In this document: piece by piece, positions 18,215 through 27,394 of the stretch
How the letters are laid out: each line of letters opens with the position of its first letter
Position numbering within the stretch: position 1 is the stretch's first letter
Source: Stieleria bergensis
GTDB taxonomy: Bacteria; Planctomycetota; Planctomycetia; Pirellulales; Pirellulaceae
DNA: 64,000 nucleotides
Reading direction: 5' to 3'
NCBI GenBank assembly: GCA_007745635.1
Contig: CP036272.1
Span: forward strand, 530,772-594,771
Translations under genes and position numbers: made by a program
Notes under the pieces: generated by a model
Databases searched by the model: none
Told to the model about the DNA's origin: nothing
The model's input: the letters and a program-made list of their open reading frames with translations, nothing else

Positions 18215-18936
18215 CATTGATTGGAACAGACAATGAATCAAATCGCGTCGCCTGGGTGACCAATGCGTTGAGCGATTTGCCCTCTGGCTGGCGTTTGTTA
18301 GATGCGGGTGCTGGCGAGCAGCGTTTTCGCGGCAACTGCGGTCATCTTGATTACGTTTCCCAAGATTTTGCTCAGTACGTTCCCAACGCGGAATCCAAGC
18401 GTGGCCTGCAGATGCCCAAGTGGGATTACGGAGAATTGGATCTGGTCTGCGACATCATTGACATTCCAGAACCGGACGAGTCTTTTGATGCGATTCTGTG
18501 TACTGAGGTTTTGGAGCATGTGCCCAACGCGATTGCAGTGCTAGAGGAGTTCGCGCGACTGCTGCGTCCCGAAGGCAAACTGATCGTGACGGTTCCGTTT
18601 ATCAGTTTGACCCATTTCGCGCCGTATCACTTTGCCACCGGATTCAATCGATTCTTTTTCGAAGAGCATTTGCAGCGGTTGGGATTCCAGGTGGACACGG
18701 TCATGCCCAACGGCAACTTTTTCAAGTTAGTGGCGCAAGAGGTTCGGCGCGTCGGCGGCGTCGCCAATCGATATGAAGCCGGTAAGCGCCGCTGGTATGA
18801 ACGAATGGCGACCAAGGTAGTGCTGAAGATGCTTGATCGTTTCAGTCAACATGATCGTGGTTCAGCAGAGTTAGGTTGTTTTGGGACGCAGCTGATCGCG
18901 ACCAAGTTAACTGCCGCGGCTACTCAGGCTGCTTAA
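18211..18936 (+). CDS. Class I SAM-dependent methyltransferase
   Basis: A 241-residue protein starting at GTG 18211, which overlaps the preceding stop by 4 nt. Motif I is LLDAGAGEQRF (about residues 29-39). The acidic post-I region is YVSQDF, motif II lies in SFDAILCTEVLEHVPN (about 90-105), and a LLRPEGKLIVTVPF strand follows. This is the Methyltransf_11 pattern. It probably methylates a sugar or glycan intermediate, judged only from its place between glycan genes. No membrane segment. Confidence 0.88.
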   Translation: MTLIGTDNESNRVAWVTNALSDLPSGWRLLDAGAGEQRFRGNCGHLDYVSQDFAQYVPNAESKRGLQMPKWDYGELDLVCDIIDIPEPDESFDAILCTEVLEHVPNAIAVLEEFARLLRPEGKLIVTVPFISLTHFAPYHFATGFNRFFFEEHLQRLGFQVDTVMPNGNFFKLVAQEVRRVGGVANRYEAGKRRWYERMATKVVLKMLDRFSQHDRGSAELGCFGTQLIATKLTAAATQAA

Positions 18937-18978
18937 GACAAACCGATACAGGACATCGTCTACGCAAGGATTGCATTG

Positions 18979-20109
18979 ATGAGAATCTTTTATGCCGCGC
19001 CCGATTATGCGCTTGATCGCCGCACGGTGGATACCAAGCTGTGGCGCGCCAATCTGTATGATTCGCTGGTTGACCTCGGCCATTCTCTGGTTGAGTTTCA
19101 GATTGATTACCAGCCGTTCAACTATTGTCTGGAACCCAAGACGACCGAACAGCATGAGCTGGTGCGCAAGAATCGTACGATGTTCAGCGAACAGCTGATC
19201 GATCAGGTTCGCAAGGCACATCGCGAAAAACCGTTGGACTTGTTCTTCAGTTACTTTTATTCGGCGTACGTGTTTCCCGAAGTGATTCGTGAAATCAAGT
19301 CGCTGGGGATTCCAACGGTCAATTGGTACTGTAATGCGTCGTATCAGTTTCATCTGGTCCAGGAGATTGCTCCGGCCTACGACTTTTGCTTGGTGCCAGA
19401 ACGGTATCGGATGCCAGACTATCGGCAAATCGGTGCCAATCCCATTTACTGCCAGGAAGCGGCCAATCCAAAGGTCTATCGCCCCAGCGATGTGCCCCGT
19501 GATTTTGATGTGACCTTTGTGGGCCAGTGCTACGGCAATCGTCCTGAATACATGGCAGCCTTGTGTCGAGCCGGATTGGATGCTCGCGCATGGGGGCCGC
19601 ATTGGCAAAGGAAAGCCAGACTGAAATGGTCACGACGACTCCGTAATCAGGTGCGCAAGTGGACCGGGCGTCAGGAAAAGTACTTGGCGATGCCAGCCAA
19701 ACACTGTGGCCCACCGCTGTCGGACCAAGAGCTGATCGACATGTACAGTCGCAGTCAAATCTCACTAGGCTTTACCACCGTCGCCCAACGCCCCGCCGAT
19801 GGAACCCCCGCGGTCCAGCAGGTTCGCCTGCGTGATTTCGAGGCCACGATGAGTGGCGCGTTCTACATGGTCGAAGCCTTTGATGAGCTGGCTGACTTCT
19901 TCGAACCCGATCGCGAGATCGTGTTTTTTGACAGCGAAGCAGAGCTGATCGAAAAGGCCAAGTATTACTTAGCGCATCCTCGACAAGCCCAAGCGATTCG
20001 CGAGGCTGGACTGAAACGTGCTCGCGCCGAACACACCTGGCAGAAGCGTTTCGTCGATGTGTTTGAACAGATGGGCATTGATCATTGCAGTCGATTGGAG
20101 GCAGCATGA
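18979..20109 (+). CDS. CgeB-like glycosyltransferase
   Basis: A 376-residue protein. The ATG at 18979 is preferred to the TTG at 18976. The N-terminal half reads an unmodified Rossmann strand (MRIFYAAPDYALDRR) and FFSYFYSAYVFPEVI. The block DFDVTFVGQCYGNRPEYMAAL (shown here in part; near residue 175) and the C-terminal SQISLGFTTV then RLRDFEATMSGAFYMVE are typical of CgeB/Glyco_trans_1_2 proteins. C-terminal DREIVFFDSEAELIEK is the usual spore-maturation-protein-type ending. It likely transfers a sugar in surface glycan assembly. The stop overlaps the next ATG (ATGA at 20106). Confidence 0.85.
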   Translation: MRIFYAAPDYALDRRTVDTKLWRANLYDSLVDLGHSLVEFQIDYQPFNYCLEPKTTEQHELVRKNRTMFSEQLIDQVRKAHREKPLDLFFSYFYSAYVFPEVIREIKSLGIPTVNWYCNASYQFHLVQEIAPAYDFCLVPERYRMPDYRQIGANPIYCQEAANPKVYRPSDVPRDFDVTFVGQCYGNRPEYMAALCRAGLDARAWGPHWQRKARLKWSRRLRNQVRKWTGRQEKYLAMPAKHCGPPLSDQELIDMYSRSQISLGFTTVAQRPADGTPAVQQVRLRDFEATMSGAFYMVEAFDELADFFEPDREIVFFDSEAELIEKAKYYLAHPRQAQAIREAGLKRARAEHTWQKRFVDVFEQMGIDHCSRLEAA

Positions 20110-21302
20110 GTGAGCAAAAACGATTGTTGTTGGTCAGTAAGTTCGCTTTCTATCCGCCGCACTGGAATGCGTTTGCCTTGAGCTGCAAACGCTACGGCGT
20201 GCGTGGTTCGGTGATCGCTGCTGCACCGCCAGAGTTGCCAAAAGTGCACCAGCAACTGGGCTGGGTCGAATCGGAAGCGGCGTCCAAAGAGCCGTTTGTC
20301 GATCGCATCGAGCATCTGCCCGCTGGCAGTCGGTCCAGTCAACGACGCTGGCTGGCAGGAGTGCTCAATGAAATCCAAGCTGATCACATCTGGCTCCAAC
20401 AGGAACCGGTCGAGAAGCTTTCCATGCAGGTCTTGGCGCACTACCAAAACGACCCGCGTCCTGTGATCGCATCGGCGGTTTGTGAAAACCTATTTCGTCG
20501 TCGCAATGTGTTTAAACGCTATGGACGCACTCGGCGCTGGCGTCGCTTGGATGCCTTGTTGGCTACGGCAACACCATCCATTGAGGCAATCCAAAATGCT
20601 GGAATGCCAAAGCGTGTTCCGGCGACGCCGTTGGTCGCTGGCATGGAGGGTCCCACGTCCATTCCCACTGCGTTGGATCTGAACGAACTGCAGATTGGCA
20701 TCGCACCCAAGCCCGACGATTTTGTGGTTGGGTTTGCCGGTCGCATTGTCGAGCAGAAAGGCTGGGGCGTCTTACTGGAGGCCGTGGCCAGATTGCCAGA
20801 GACGTTCAAGGTTGCCTTCGCTGGTTGTGGCGATCAGTCCCAGCAGTTGAAGCAACGGGCGATGGAAGCCGGCCTGCGCGGCCGTGTCGCCGTGGCGGGC
20901 AGTTTGCCCAAAGATCAGCTGTGGAGATTCTATCGAGCGGTGAACTGTGTCGCTGTGCCTTCAATGACCCGTCCCAAATGGAAAGAACAGTTTGGCGGTG
21001 TGTTGGCAGACGCAATGGCTGTCGGTGTACCCCTCATCGGTTCTGACTCCGGAGCGATCCCTGAAGTGATCGGTTCTGCAGGTGTGATTGTGCCCGAAGG
21101 TGACGTGCAGTCACTCTCCCGAGCCATCAAGCAGCTCGCCGAGTCTCCCGAAACGCGGCGGCGGCTGAGCTTGCAAGGTCGCCTGCGTTATGACAGTGAA
21201 TTTTCCATGTCGGCTTACGCTGACAAAGTCGCTCAAGGCGTGGGGCTGCAACACGCTGACGCTGTGTCACCGGATCTTGATGTTGGACGCCGCGTGGCCT
21301 GA
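20106..21302 (+). CDS. Glycosyltransferase family 4
   Basis: A 398-residue GT-B enzyme. ATG 20106 overlaps the preceding TGA by 4 nt, so it is translationally coupled to the CgeB-like gene. The donor-binding domain has VGFAGRIVEQKGWGVLLEA (about 205-225), an acidic GDVQSL turn, and VPSMTRPKWKEQFGGVLADA with the EX7E-like region, followed by GSDSGAIPEVIG. It is probably a retaining sugar transferase acting on the cytoplasmic face during glycan assembly. Confidence 0.9.
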   Translation: MSEQKRLLLVSKFAFYPPHWNAFALSCKRYGVRGSVIAAAPPELPKVHQQLGWVESEAASKEPFVDRIEHLPAGSRSSQRRWLAGVLNEIQADHIWLQQEPVEKLSMQVLAHYQNDPRPVIASAVCENLFRRRNVFKRYGRTRRWRRLDALLATATPSIEAIQNAGMPKRVPATPLVAGMEGPTSIPTALDLNELQIGIAPKPDDFVVGFAGRIVEQKGWGVLLEAVARLPETFKVAFAGCGDQSQQLKQRAMEAGLRGRVAVAGSLPKDQLWRFYRAVNCVAVPSMTRPKWKEQFGGVLADAMAVGVPLIGSDSGAIPEVIGSAGVIVPEGDVQSLSRAIKQLAESPETRRRLSLQGRLRYDSEFSMSAYADKVAQGVGLQHADAVSPDLDVGRRVA

Positions 21303-21355
21303 TTTGACTGACTGAACCTTTGTTCTGACCCTGTTTATTCTGCTGGTTGCCTTCG

Positions 21356-22174
21356 ATGAAGCGAACGATCAAAAAAGTTTATCGCCGTCTGTTCGCCAGA
21401 CGCAGTTGTTACAAGCTGAACAAACTGCTGCTGGAGTGTGGGATGCACGGTTTGGGGATTCTGAATTTCGAAAATGATCGCATTAGCGGAGAGGCAAACT
21501 TTCTGCAGCGAACCTTGCGACGCTATTTGCCCAGCGATCGAAAGCCAGTGTTTGTCGATGTCGGCGCGAACATGGGAGACTACTCAGCGGATTTGTTGAA
21601 GTGGTACCCGGACAGTCGTGTGATTTCGATCGAACCGCAAGCCAATAACTACCGGTACATGCAGGAACACCTGCAGCAGGCGGAAATGCTGAACGTGGCC
21701 TTGGGAGCCGAGGTTGGCAGTCTGACACTTTATGACCGTAACGACAGCGAGATCAGCTGCCATGCATCGATGTACCGGGAAGTGATTACCGATTTGCATC
21801 ATGTCGATGTGGTGGAACATCAGGTTGATGTGACGACGCTGGATCAATTGCTGGCAGAACGCTCGATCGACCGAGTTGATTTGTTGAAAATCGATACCGA
21901 GGGCCATGAGTTCGAGGTGTTGAAAGGTGCCACAGAAGCACTGGCCCAGCAGCGGATCCCTTTGATTCATCTTGAATTCAATGAAATGAACGTCGTCAGT
22001 CGGGTGTTCTTTCGAGATTTTCGTCAGTTGCTGGCGGGCTATCAGTTCTTTCGATTGTTGCCGAATTCGATGATCGAGATCCCCGACCGTTCCATTCAAT
22101 CGGAATGGTTCGCTTACCAAAACATTGTCTGTGTGCACGAGAGCATACAGGCTGCCAAACGTACCGCAGCGTGA
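21356..22174 (+). CDS. FkbM-family methyltransferase
   Basis: A 272-residue protein. ATG 21356 is preferred over the TTG at 21347. The FkbM core is visible: FVDVGANMGDYSADLLK (motif I, about residues 65-82), VISIEPQANNYRYM, then DLLKIDTEGHEFEVLKGA (about 178-195), the family hallmark. FkbM enzymes O-methylate hydroxyls on sugars or polyketides. Here a role in glycan methylation is inferred from context. A basic N-terminus (KRTIKKVYRRLFARRS) precedes the fold. Confidence 0.92.
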   Translation: MKRTIKKVYRRLFARRSCYKLNKLLLECGMHGLGILNFENDRISGEANFLQRTLRRYLPSDRKPVFVDVGANMGDYSADLLKWYPDSRVISIEPQANNYRYMQEHLQQAEMLNVALGAEVGSLTLYDRNDSEISCHASMYREVITDLHHVDVVEHQVDVTTLDQLLAERSIDRVDLLKIDTEGHEFEVLKGATEALAQQRIPLIHLEFNEMNVVSRVFFRDFRQLLAGYQFFRLLPNSMIEIPDRSIQSEWFAYQNIVCVHESIQAAKRTAA

Positions 22175-22265
22175 GGGCACCGCCACATGACGCGAGCGGT
22201 TGCGCCACACAAATGCCTGACCGACACTGCGCTGACAAACCATTCGTTTCTGGAGAACCCCGTCC

Positions 22266-24119
22266 GTGTGTGGAATCGCTTTGATCTGTGGACCCGAGGT
22301 CATGTCGCTGGAACCAGCCATGGCAGCAATGGTCACTGCACTGTCCCATCGAGGCCCTGATGCTGATGGGCAACTCCGTCAACGGAATTGCCTGTTAGGG
22401 CACACACGCTTGCAGATCATTGATCCTGTAGGTGGTGTGCAGCCGATGGAGGAACCAACCGATCGGCTGGCGATCACCTTCAACGGTGAAATTTACAATC
22501 ACCGCGACATCGCCAGGGAACTGCGTTCGGAAGGCGTTTCACTGCGGACGACCAGCGATACCGAAGCCTTGCTATTGGCGTATCGGCAATGGGGTGAAGA
22601 CTGCTTGCAGAAACTCAATGGTCAGTTTGCCTTCGCGATCTGGGACCAAGCGGAACAGTCGCTGTTTGCGGCGCGGGATCGGATGGGCGAGAAGCCTCTC
22701 TTTTACGCTCTTGCGGCAAACGGCCAGCTTATCATTGCGTCGGAGATCAAAGCCATCGTGGCCTCGGGTTTGATCCAGCCAGAGGTTGATCCAGACGCAA
22801 TCGCTGCGTACCTGCACCTGAACTATGTTCCCGCCGACCGCACCATTTATTCAAATGTTCATGTGCTCCCTGCGGCCCATCAATTGCGTTGGCGCGATGG
22901 CCAGCTAACGGTGTCGCGATACTGGGACTTCGAGCTGTCAACGGTTTCGATGGACGAACAGGAGGCGGTGCAAGAGGTGCAGCGTTTGATTGCTCAAGCG
23001 GTAGAGCGTCAAATGGTTGCCGATACGGAAGTCGGAGCGTTTCTTAGCGGAGGCCTCGACTCCAGCACGATTGTGGGCTTGATGACTCCACACTCAGAGC
23101 GACGCATCAAGACCTTTGCCGTCGGCTTCGGTGATTTGATCAATGAGTTGCCTTACGCTCGGGACGTCGCACAGACGTATCAGACCGAGCATCATGAGTT
23201 GCAAATGTCCATCGATGTGGCCGAGATGTTGCAGGTGATGGCTCAGGTTTATGACCAGCCCTTTGGTGACTCGTCCAACATTCCAACTTACCTGATCTCG
23301 CAGTTTGCTCGCCGACACTGCAAGGTCGTGCTCTCCGGAGATGGCGGCGATGAACTGTTCGGTGGCTACAGCTGGTATCGTCACTTGATGCTGCGGCAAG
23401 GAGTGGGTGATTCACTGGGCCAGCAGGTGCTCTACAAGGCAATGGCCGAGCTTTCCATGAGCGGGAACAAGCGAACCTGGCGAGCACGAGCAACTGCGGT
23501 GAAAGCCAATCGCAAGGGCCTGGACTTGTGGCAGGATCACCTGCAGCGGTTAGGCGCTGGAACGGGCATCGATCCATTGCTGAACCGACCCGGTTCAAGT
23601 GGACTTTCCTGGGCGGCAAACCATCGACCAGTGGATGATGTCCGGGGCATCGACCGAGCAGTGGATTTTGATTTGCGCTGCTACCTGCCCGGTGACATCT
23701 TCACCAAGGTGGACCGAGCCGCGATGGCGCATGGGCTGGAGACGCGGGCACCACTGATGGACGTGGATTTGGTGCAGTTCGTGCTGCGTTTACCCCGCTC
23801 GTTACGGTTTCAAACCACGCAGTCGCTCAAGCCCTTGTTGCGACAGTCCTGTCAGCATTTATGGCCCAGCTCAATCGTTGGTCGAGACAAGCAAGGATTT
23901 GGTGCACCCATTCGGTCGTGGCTCCAGCAGCCAGCGGTCAGTCAGCAGTTTGCCGCGGTGTGTTCGTCGACGAGTGCCTTGTCCACGTATCTGCCCGGTT
24001 TGCAGTCTCAGCGAGAGTCGCTGTCACGGCATCCCCAGCTCTGTTGGAATTTACTGTGTCTGGGGCTTTGGCTGGAACGCATTGCCAGTGCAGCAACGAT
24101 CAAGAAGGTTGCGGCTTGA
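22266..24119 (+). CDS. asnB: Asparagine synthetase (glutamine-hydrolysing)-type amidotransferase
   Basis: A 617-residue protein starting at GTG 22266, so that Cys2 is the N-terminal glutaminase nucleophile (MCGIALI) after Met removal; GGAG lies 10 nt upstream. Class II glutamine amidotransferase domain about 2-190 (FNGEIYNHRDIA, LNGQFAFAIWD). Synthetase domain about 215-600 with the PP-loop SGGLDSS (about 261-267), SGDGGDELFGGY (about 360) and the YLPGDIFTKVDRA block (about 475). The reaction is ATP-dependent transfer of glutamine amide nitrogen to a carboxylate. In a polysaccharide cluster such proteins often amidate a uronic acid or another sugar acid rather than free aspartate; that is inference. 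Confidence 0.92.
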   Translation: MCGIALICGPEVMSLEPAMAAMVTALSHRGPDADGQLRQRNCLLGHTRLQIIDPVGGVQPMEEPTDRLAITFNGEIYNHRDIARELRSEGVSLRTTSDTEALLLAYRQWGEDCLQKLNGQFAFAIWDQAEQSLFAARDRMGEKPLFYALAANGQLIIASEIKAIVASGLIQPEVDPDAIAAYLHLNYVPADRTIYSNVHVLPAAHQLRWRDGQLTVSRYWDFELSTVSMDEQEAVQEVQRLIAQAVERQMVADTEVGAFLSGGLDSSTIVGLMTPHSERRIKTFAVGFGDLINELPYARDVAQTYQTEHHELQMSIDVAEMLQVMAQVYDQPFGDSSNIPTYLISQFARRHCKVVLSGDGGDELFGGYSWYRHLMLRQGVGDSLGQQVLYKAMAELSMSGNKRTWRARATAVKANRKGLDLWQDHLQRLGAGTGIDPLLNRPGSSGLSWAANHRPVDDVRGIDRAVDFDLRCYLPGDIFTKVDRAAMAHGLETRAPLMDVDLVQFVLRLPRSLRFQTTQSLKPLLRQSCQHLWPSSIVGRDKQGFGAPIRSWLQQPAVSQQFAAVCSSTSALSTYLPGLQSQRESLSRHPQLCWNLLCLGLWLERIASAATIKKVAA

Positions 24120-24164
24120 TCGCGATGTAACGACGAATTTTGATCGTGTCACGAGGTTCAAATC

Positions 24165-25130
24165 ATGGCGAATCCAATCGTAAGCGTGTTGATGGCCGTC
24201 CATAACGGGATGCCGCACCTGCCGCTTGCCATCGAAAGCATCCAGCAGCAAACATTCGCCGACTGGGAAATGATTGTCGTGGATGATGGTTCCACCGATG
24301 AGTCCGCAAACTGCATTGCCAAGTACGCTGTCGCAGATCGCCGCATTCACTTGGTGCGACAGTCAAACCAAGGTCTAACACCGTCGCTAAACCATGCCAG
24401 CAAACTGGCTCGTGGTTCGTTCTTGGCCCGAATGGATGCTGATGATGTGGCCATGCCAACCCGTTTTGAACAGCAGGTGGCTTTCCTGTGCAATCACTCT
24501 GATGTCATTGCGGCCGGTGCGGGATTGTTGCTGATCGATCCCGATGGTGATCCCTTGGGCACACAAGTGGTTTCAGCCGATCATGATCAGATCATCCAGC
24601 AGTTGTTTCAGGGACAGGGCGCTCTGCCACATCCGACTGCCATGATGGTCGCCGAGGCCTTCGAACAGGTCGGGGGTTATGACGAATCCTTTACCAAAGC
24701 ACAGGACTTGGATTTATGGTTGCGACTGTCTGCGATTGGCAAGCTGGCCAATTTGTCCGAGCCACTGTTGCAGTACCGCTTGCATGTCAACTCGATCACA
24801 TCACGGCATCGCAGTGAACAGCTCGAATGTGCTCGTCGTGCCGTTGCCGCAGCGTATCAGCGGATAGGGCAAGACGTTCCGTTGCTGTCCCATTTGAGTG
24901 ATCGGGGGCAGACCGCGTCTCAGGTGTACCGCCGCTGGGCAAGAATGGCCTTGAAGTCTGGCTTTGTCGATGTGGCTCGAAAGCACGCCTGGAACGGGAT
25001 CAAAGCCTCGCCGTGGTCGCTCAGTCACGTGGGGATCGTTGCCAAACTGATGGGGCACGCTTTGTCCCCCTCAGCCTCGCTCAGCCCGCCAAATTCGGAT
25101 GCCACCGCTCAGGCAGCTCGGGCGGCGTAG
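24165..25130 (+). CDS. Glycosyltransferase family 2
   Basis: A 321-residue GT-A enzyme with an early VSVLMAVHNGMPHLPLAIES (residues 6-25), the WEMIVVDDGSTDES nucleotide-binding block (about 36-49) and the metal-binding FLARMDADDVAMP (DxD, about 87-99). A conserved-type GGYDESFTKAQDLDLWLRL catalytic region follows at about 170-190. No transmembrane helices. Probably the last transferase of the plus-strand operon; its 3' end overlaps the convergent GT4 gene by 22 bp. Confidence 0.92.
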   Translation: MANPIVSVLMAVHNGMPHLPLAIESIQQQTFADWEMIVVDDGSTDESANCIAKYAVADRRIHLVRQSNQGLTPSLNHASKLARGSFLARMDADDVAMPTRFEQQVAFLCNHSDVIAAGAGLLLIDPDGDPLGTQVVSADHDQIIQQLFQGQGALPHPTAMMVAEAFEQVGGYDESFTKAQDLDLWLRLSAIGKLANLSEPLLQYRLHVNSITSRHRSEQLECARRAVAAAYQRIGQDVPLLSHLSDRGQTASQVYRRWARMALKSGFVDVARKHAWNGIKASPWSLSHVGIVAKLMGHALSPSASLSPPNSDATAQAARAA

Positions 25131-26404
25131 TCTTGCGAGGCCGCTGAGATTCGCTGATAGAGATCATGGTACGCTTGCACACAGCACTGCATGGTGTAGT
25201 GCTGTAAAATGAGCTGGCGTGAATTCACGGAGAGGCTCTGACGCAGCGCTGGATCACTGTGAAGCGCGTCGATGTTTTTGGCTAGCTGTGCGACGTCGCG
25301 CAGCGGGCTTGTCAGGCCCGTGACTTGGTGCTGCACGATCTCGGGGAGACCGCCCACGTCATAGGCAATCACCGGAACCCCGCAAGCCATGGCTTCAATG
25401 GCAGTCTGTGGCAGGTTCTCTGCCCACGAAGGCAGCACAAACACGTCCATCGCAGAATAGATGTCTGCCTGATGCTCTGGGTTGCTGACGAAACCAGTGG
25501 AGCGCATGGGCAGTGGCATTTGGTCTTCGAGTTCTGGTTTCGACGCACCAAACGCTAATGCGGTGATCTCTTGTTTGCTACGGAGCTGTTCAGCAGCAGC
25601 GATCAAGTCTGACAAGCCTTTGCGAGGATTGCCCAGTGAGGCAGCACCGAATCCAATCACGAACTGCTGTGGGGCGATTCCCAGTGCTTGCTTGCTGGCT
25701 GCTTTGTCTCGCGGTTGAAAGACATCCGTGTTGACGCCGTTGCGAATGACTTCGATGCTGGAAGCGTCTTCAAGCAGTAAGCTTTGCCCAGCAAGATCGG
25801 CTAGCCACTGACTGGGCGTGACGACGTGCAGTCGTTTGCCGCGATAGGCTTGCTGTTTGATTTGCACGATCTTGTTTGACAAATCGCTCGGCCCGCGATG
25901 TTTGATCTGTGGGCAGTTTCCACAGCCGGTTTGGAACTGATGGCACTGGTCCGCATGATGGCAGCCACCGGTGAAGGCATTCATGTCATGCAGTGTCCAG
26001 ACCACTGGCAGATGATCGGGGACGCTGTCAAAGAACGTGGGAAAGTCCAGCCACCGCGAGACCCAATGCAAGTGCAAGATCGTTTGCGGATTCCGCATGC
26101 TCCTGGGCAGGACAGTGCGCCGCGCGACGCGCGGGTCGGTGAAGATTTCTAATTCCCGGCTGCGACCGCTGCGATACCAAGCTTTGGAGAGTTTTAGCCG
26201 CAGGCGTTTTGCCAGGTCGGTGCTGTGGCTCGGCCAGCGCAGCGACTGCACGCCTTGGTCATCCTTGGCGGGGTCATCACTGGATGGCGCGGACAGGGTA
26301 TTGAGTGTTGATTGGACGCCACGCTGCAACAGTCCGTGATGCAATCGGTTGGCCGCAACGGCTGCACCTCCCACTGCGGTGGTGTTGAATTGCTGGATGA
26401 TCAC
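25109..26404 (-). CDS. Glycosyltransferase family 4, opposite strand of the glycan cluster
   Basis: A 431-residue GT-B enzyme. No ATG is near the start; GTG at 26404 gives MIIQQFNTTAVGGAAVAANRL and has AAGGA about 8 nt upstream, better than the TTG at 26434. The C-terminal domain shows VIGFGAASLGNPRKGLSDL (about 225-245), VLPSWAENLPQTAIEAMACG (EX7E region, about 335-355) and VPVIAYDVGGLPEIV. The N-terminal acceptor domain includes VWTLHDMNAFTGGCHHADQC, a cysteine-rich stretch seen in some bacterial GT4s. Convergent with the GT2 gene (22-bp overlap); it probably belongs to the same pathway. Confidence 0.88.
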   Translation of the reverse strand: MIIQQFNTTAVGGAAVAANRLHHGLLQRGVQSTLNTLSAPSSDDPAKDDQGVQSLRWPSHSTDLAKRLRLKLSKAWYRSGRSRELEIFTDPRVARRTVLPRSMRNPQTILHLHWVSRWLDFPTFFDSVPDHLPVVWTLHDMNAFTGGCHHADQCHQFQTGCGNCPQIKHRGPSDLSNKIVQIKQQAYRGKRLHVVTPSQWLADLAGQSLLLEDASSIEVIRNGVNTDVFQPRDKAASKQALGIAPQQFVIGFGAASLGNPRKGLSDLIAAAEQLRSKQEITALAFGASKPELEDQMPLPMRSTGFVSNPEHQADIYSAMDVFVLPSWAENLPQTAIEAMACGVPVIAYDVGGLPEIVQHQVTGLTSPLRDVAQLAKNIDALHSDPALRQSLSVNSRQLILQHYTMQCCVQAYHDLYQRISAASQDYAARAA

Positions 26405-27394
26405 GGAACGGTCCTTCGATTCAATGGATGACAACCTGATGTCCGTTGTTGATTGCGGTCAGAGCTGAAGATTGCGGTTAGAAAGGTGCGTGAAGCAGTG
26501 ATTGCTGTGTACCGAAATGAACCAGCCAAGCCCAGAACGGTTTGCCTGTTGGCGCGTGATCCGTTGCTGGACGGTTCCCCTGTGACCGCCGATCGAGGCT
26601 CGTGGAACGGGTGAAGCCGGGCGGTGAACGAAACCAGGGGGACGGGTTCGCCTCGCAATTCACGGCCTGAAATCAGCCCGGTGGATTGTGCGGTGTCAGA
26701 TTGCCCGCATCAACTGTGATCGGTAACCAAGCCTTGGTCCACCGTTGGGGGTTTTCGGTCAGCGGCGAATGGCTTGGTGTTGGCACCTAGTGTGCGACCG
26801 CCACGCTGCTCTGGGCAATGTGGTCTCGGCGGTGCGAGCTGGTGGTGCGAGCTGGTGGTGCGAGCTGGTGGTGCGAGCTGGTGGTGGGTGCTGGTGGTGG
26901 GTGCTGGTGGTGGGTGCTGGTGGTGGGTGCTGGTGGTGGGTGCTGGTGGTGGGTGCTGGTGGTGGGTGCTGGTGGTGGGTGCTGGTGGTGCGAGCTGGTG
27001 GTGGGTGCAAAATTGGAGGCAGGGGGCCAGCGGGTGGGCAAATGAGGGTGGGAATTTTGCCGGAATGGGCAGGGGGGGCTAGTGTACCCGCTGCAAAACA
27101 GAACTCAACTTCGTATCCTAGTCTGCTCGTGACTGAGGCGGGTCCAGGCACTTTCCCCCCTTTTTGCCATCTCAGTGACACTGGTTCTTGTTTTGTATTC
27201 TGGCTGAGGTTCGATGCGTTCACTCGGCGGAACAGCGATTTTCATGGCGGTCCCGACGCGCTCACTGCTCGCCGGGGAAGCTGTTGAACGTCGATGAAGC
27301 AGGCAAGAAAGGCGGCCAGATGTCAGTCGATGTGCAGATGAATGTAGCCCGTTGCAGTCGCCACTCCCGTTTTATTTCTTAGAGGTGATTTGTA
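26405..27394. other. Intergenic region before the ammonium transporter gene
   Basis: Nearly 1 kb without a supported gene. Contents seen: the 13-bp minisatellite at 26831-27008, and otherwise unremarkable sequence. The amt promoter must lie in the last few hundred bases, but no convincing -35/-10 or -24/-12 pair was found. Long open frames crossing the repeat on both strands come only from its composition. Confidence 0.6.
26831..27008. repeat. 13-bp minisatellite, about 13.7 copies of two variants
   Basis: Four copies of GGTGCGAGCTGGT (26831-26882), eight of GGTGGGTGCTGGT (26883-26986), one more of the first variant (26987-26999) and a partial unit to 27008. The 13-bp period is not a multiple of three, so translations over it cycle through frames and have no coding meaning. 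The strand is strongly G/T rich with regular GGTGG runs, which could favour slippage or G-rich secondary structure. Confidence 0.96.

Noticed and set aside
26759-27223. Open frame with repeated THHQHPPAP on the minus strand over the minisatellite
   Set aside because: Produced by the 13-bp repeat, which cycles through all frames on both strands; no start signal or similarity.
27130-27394. Possible sigma-54 promoter before amt
   Set aside because: GG and GC pairs occur but not with the required 10-bp spacing.
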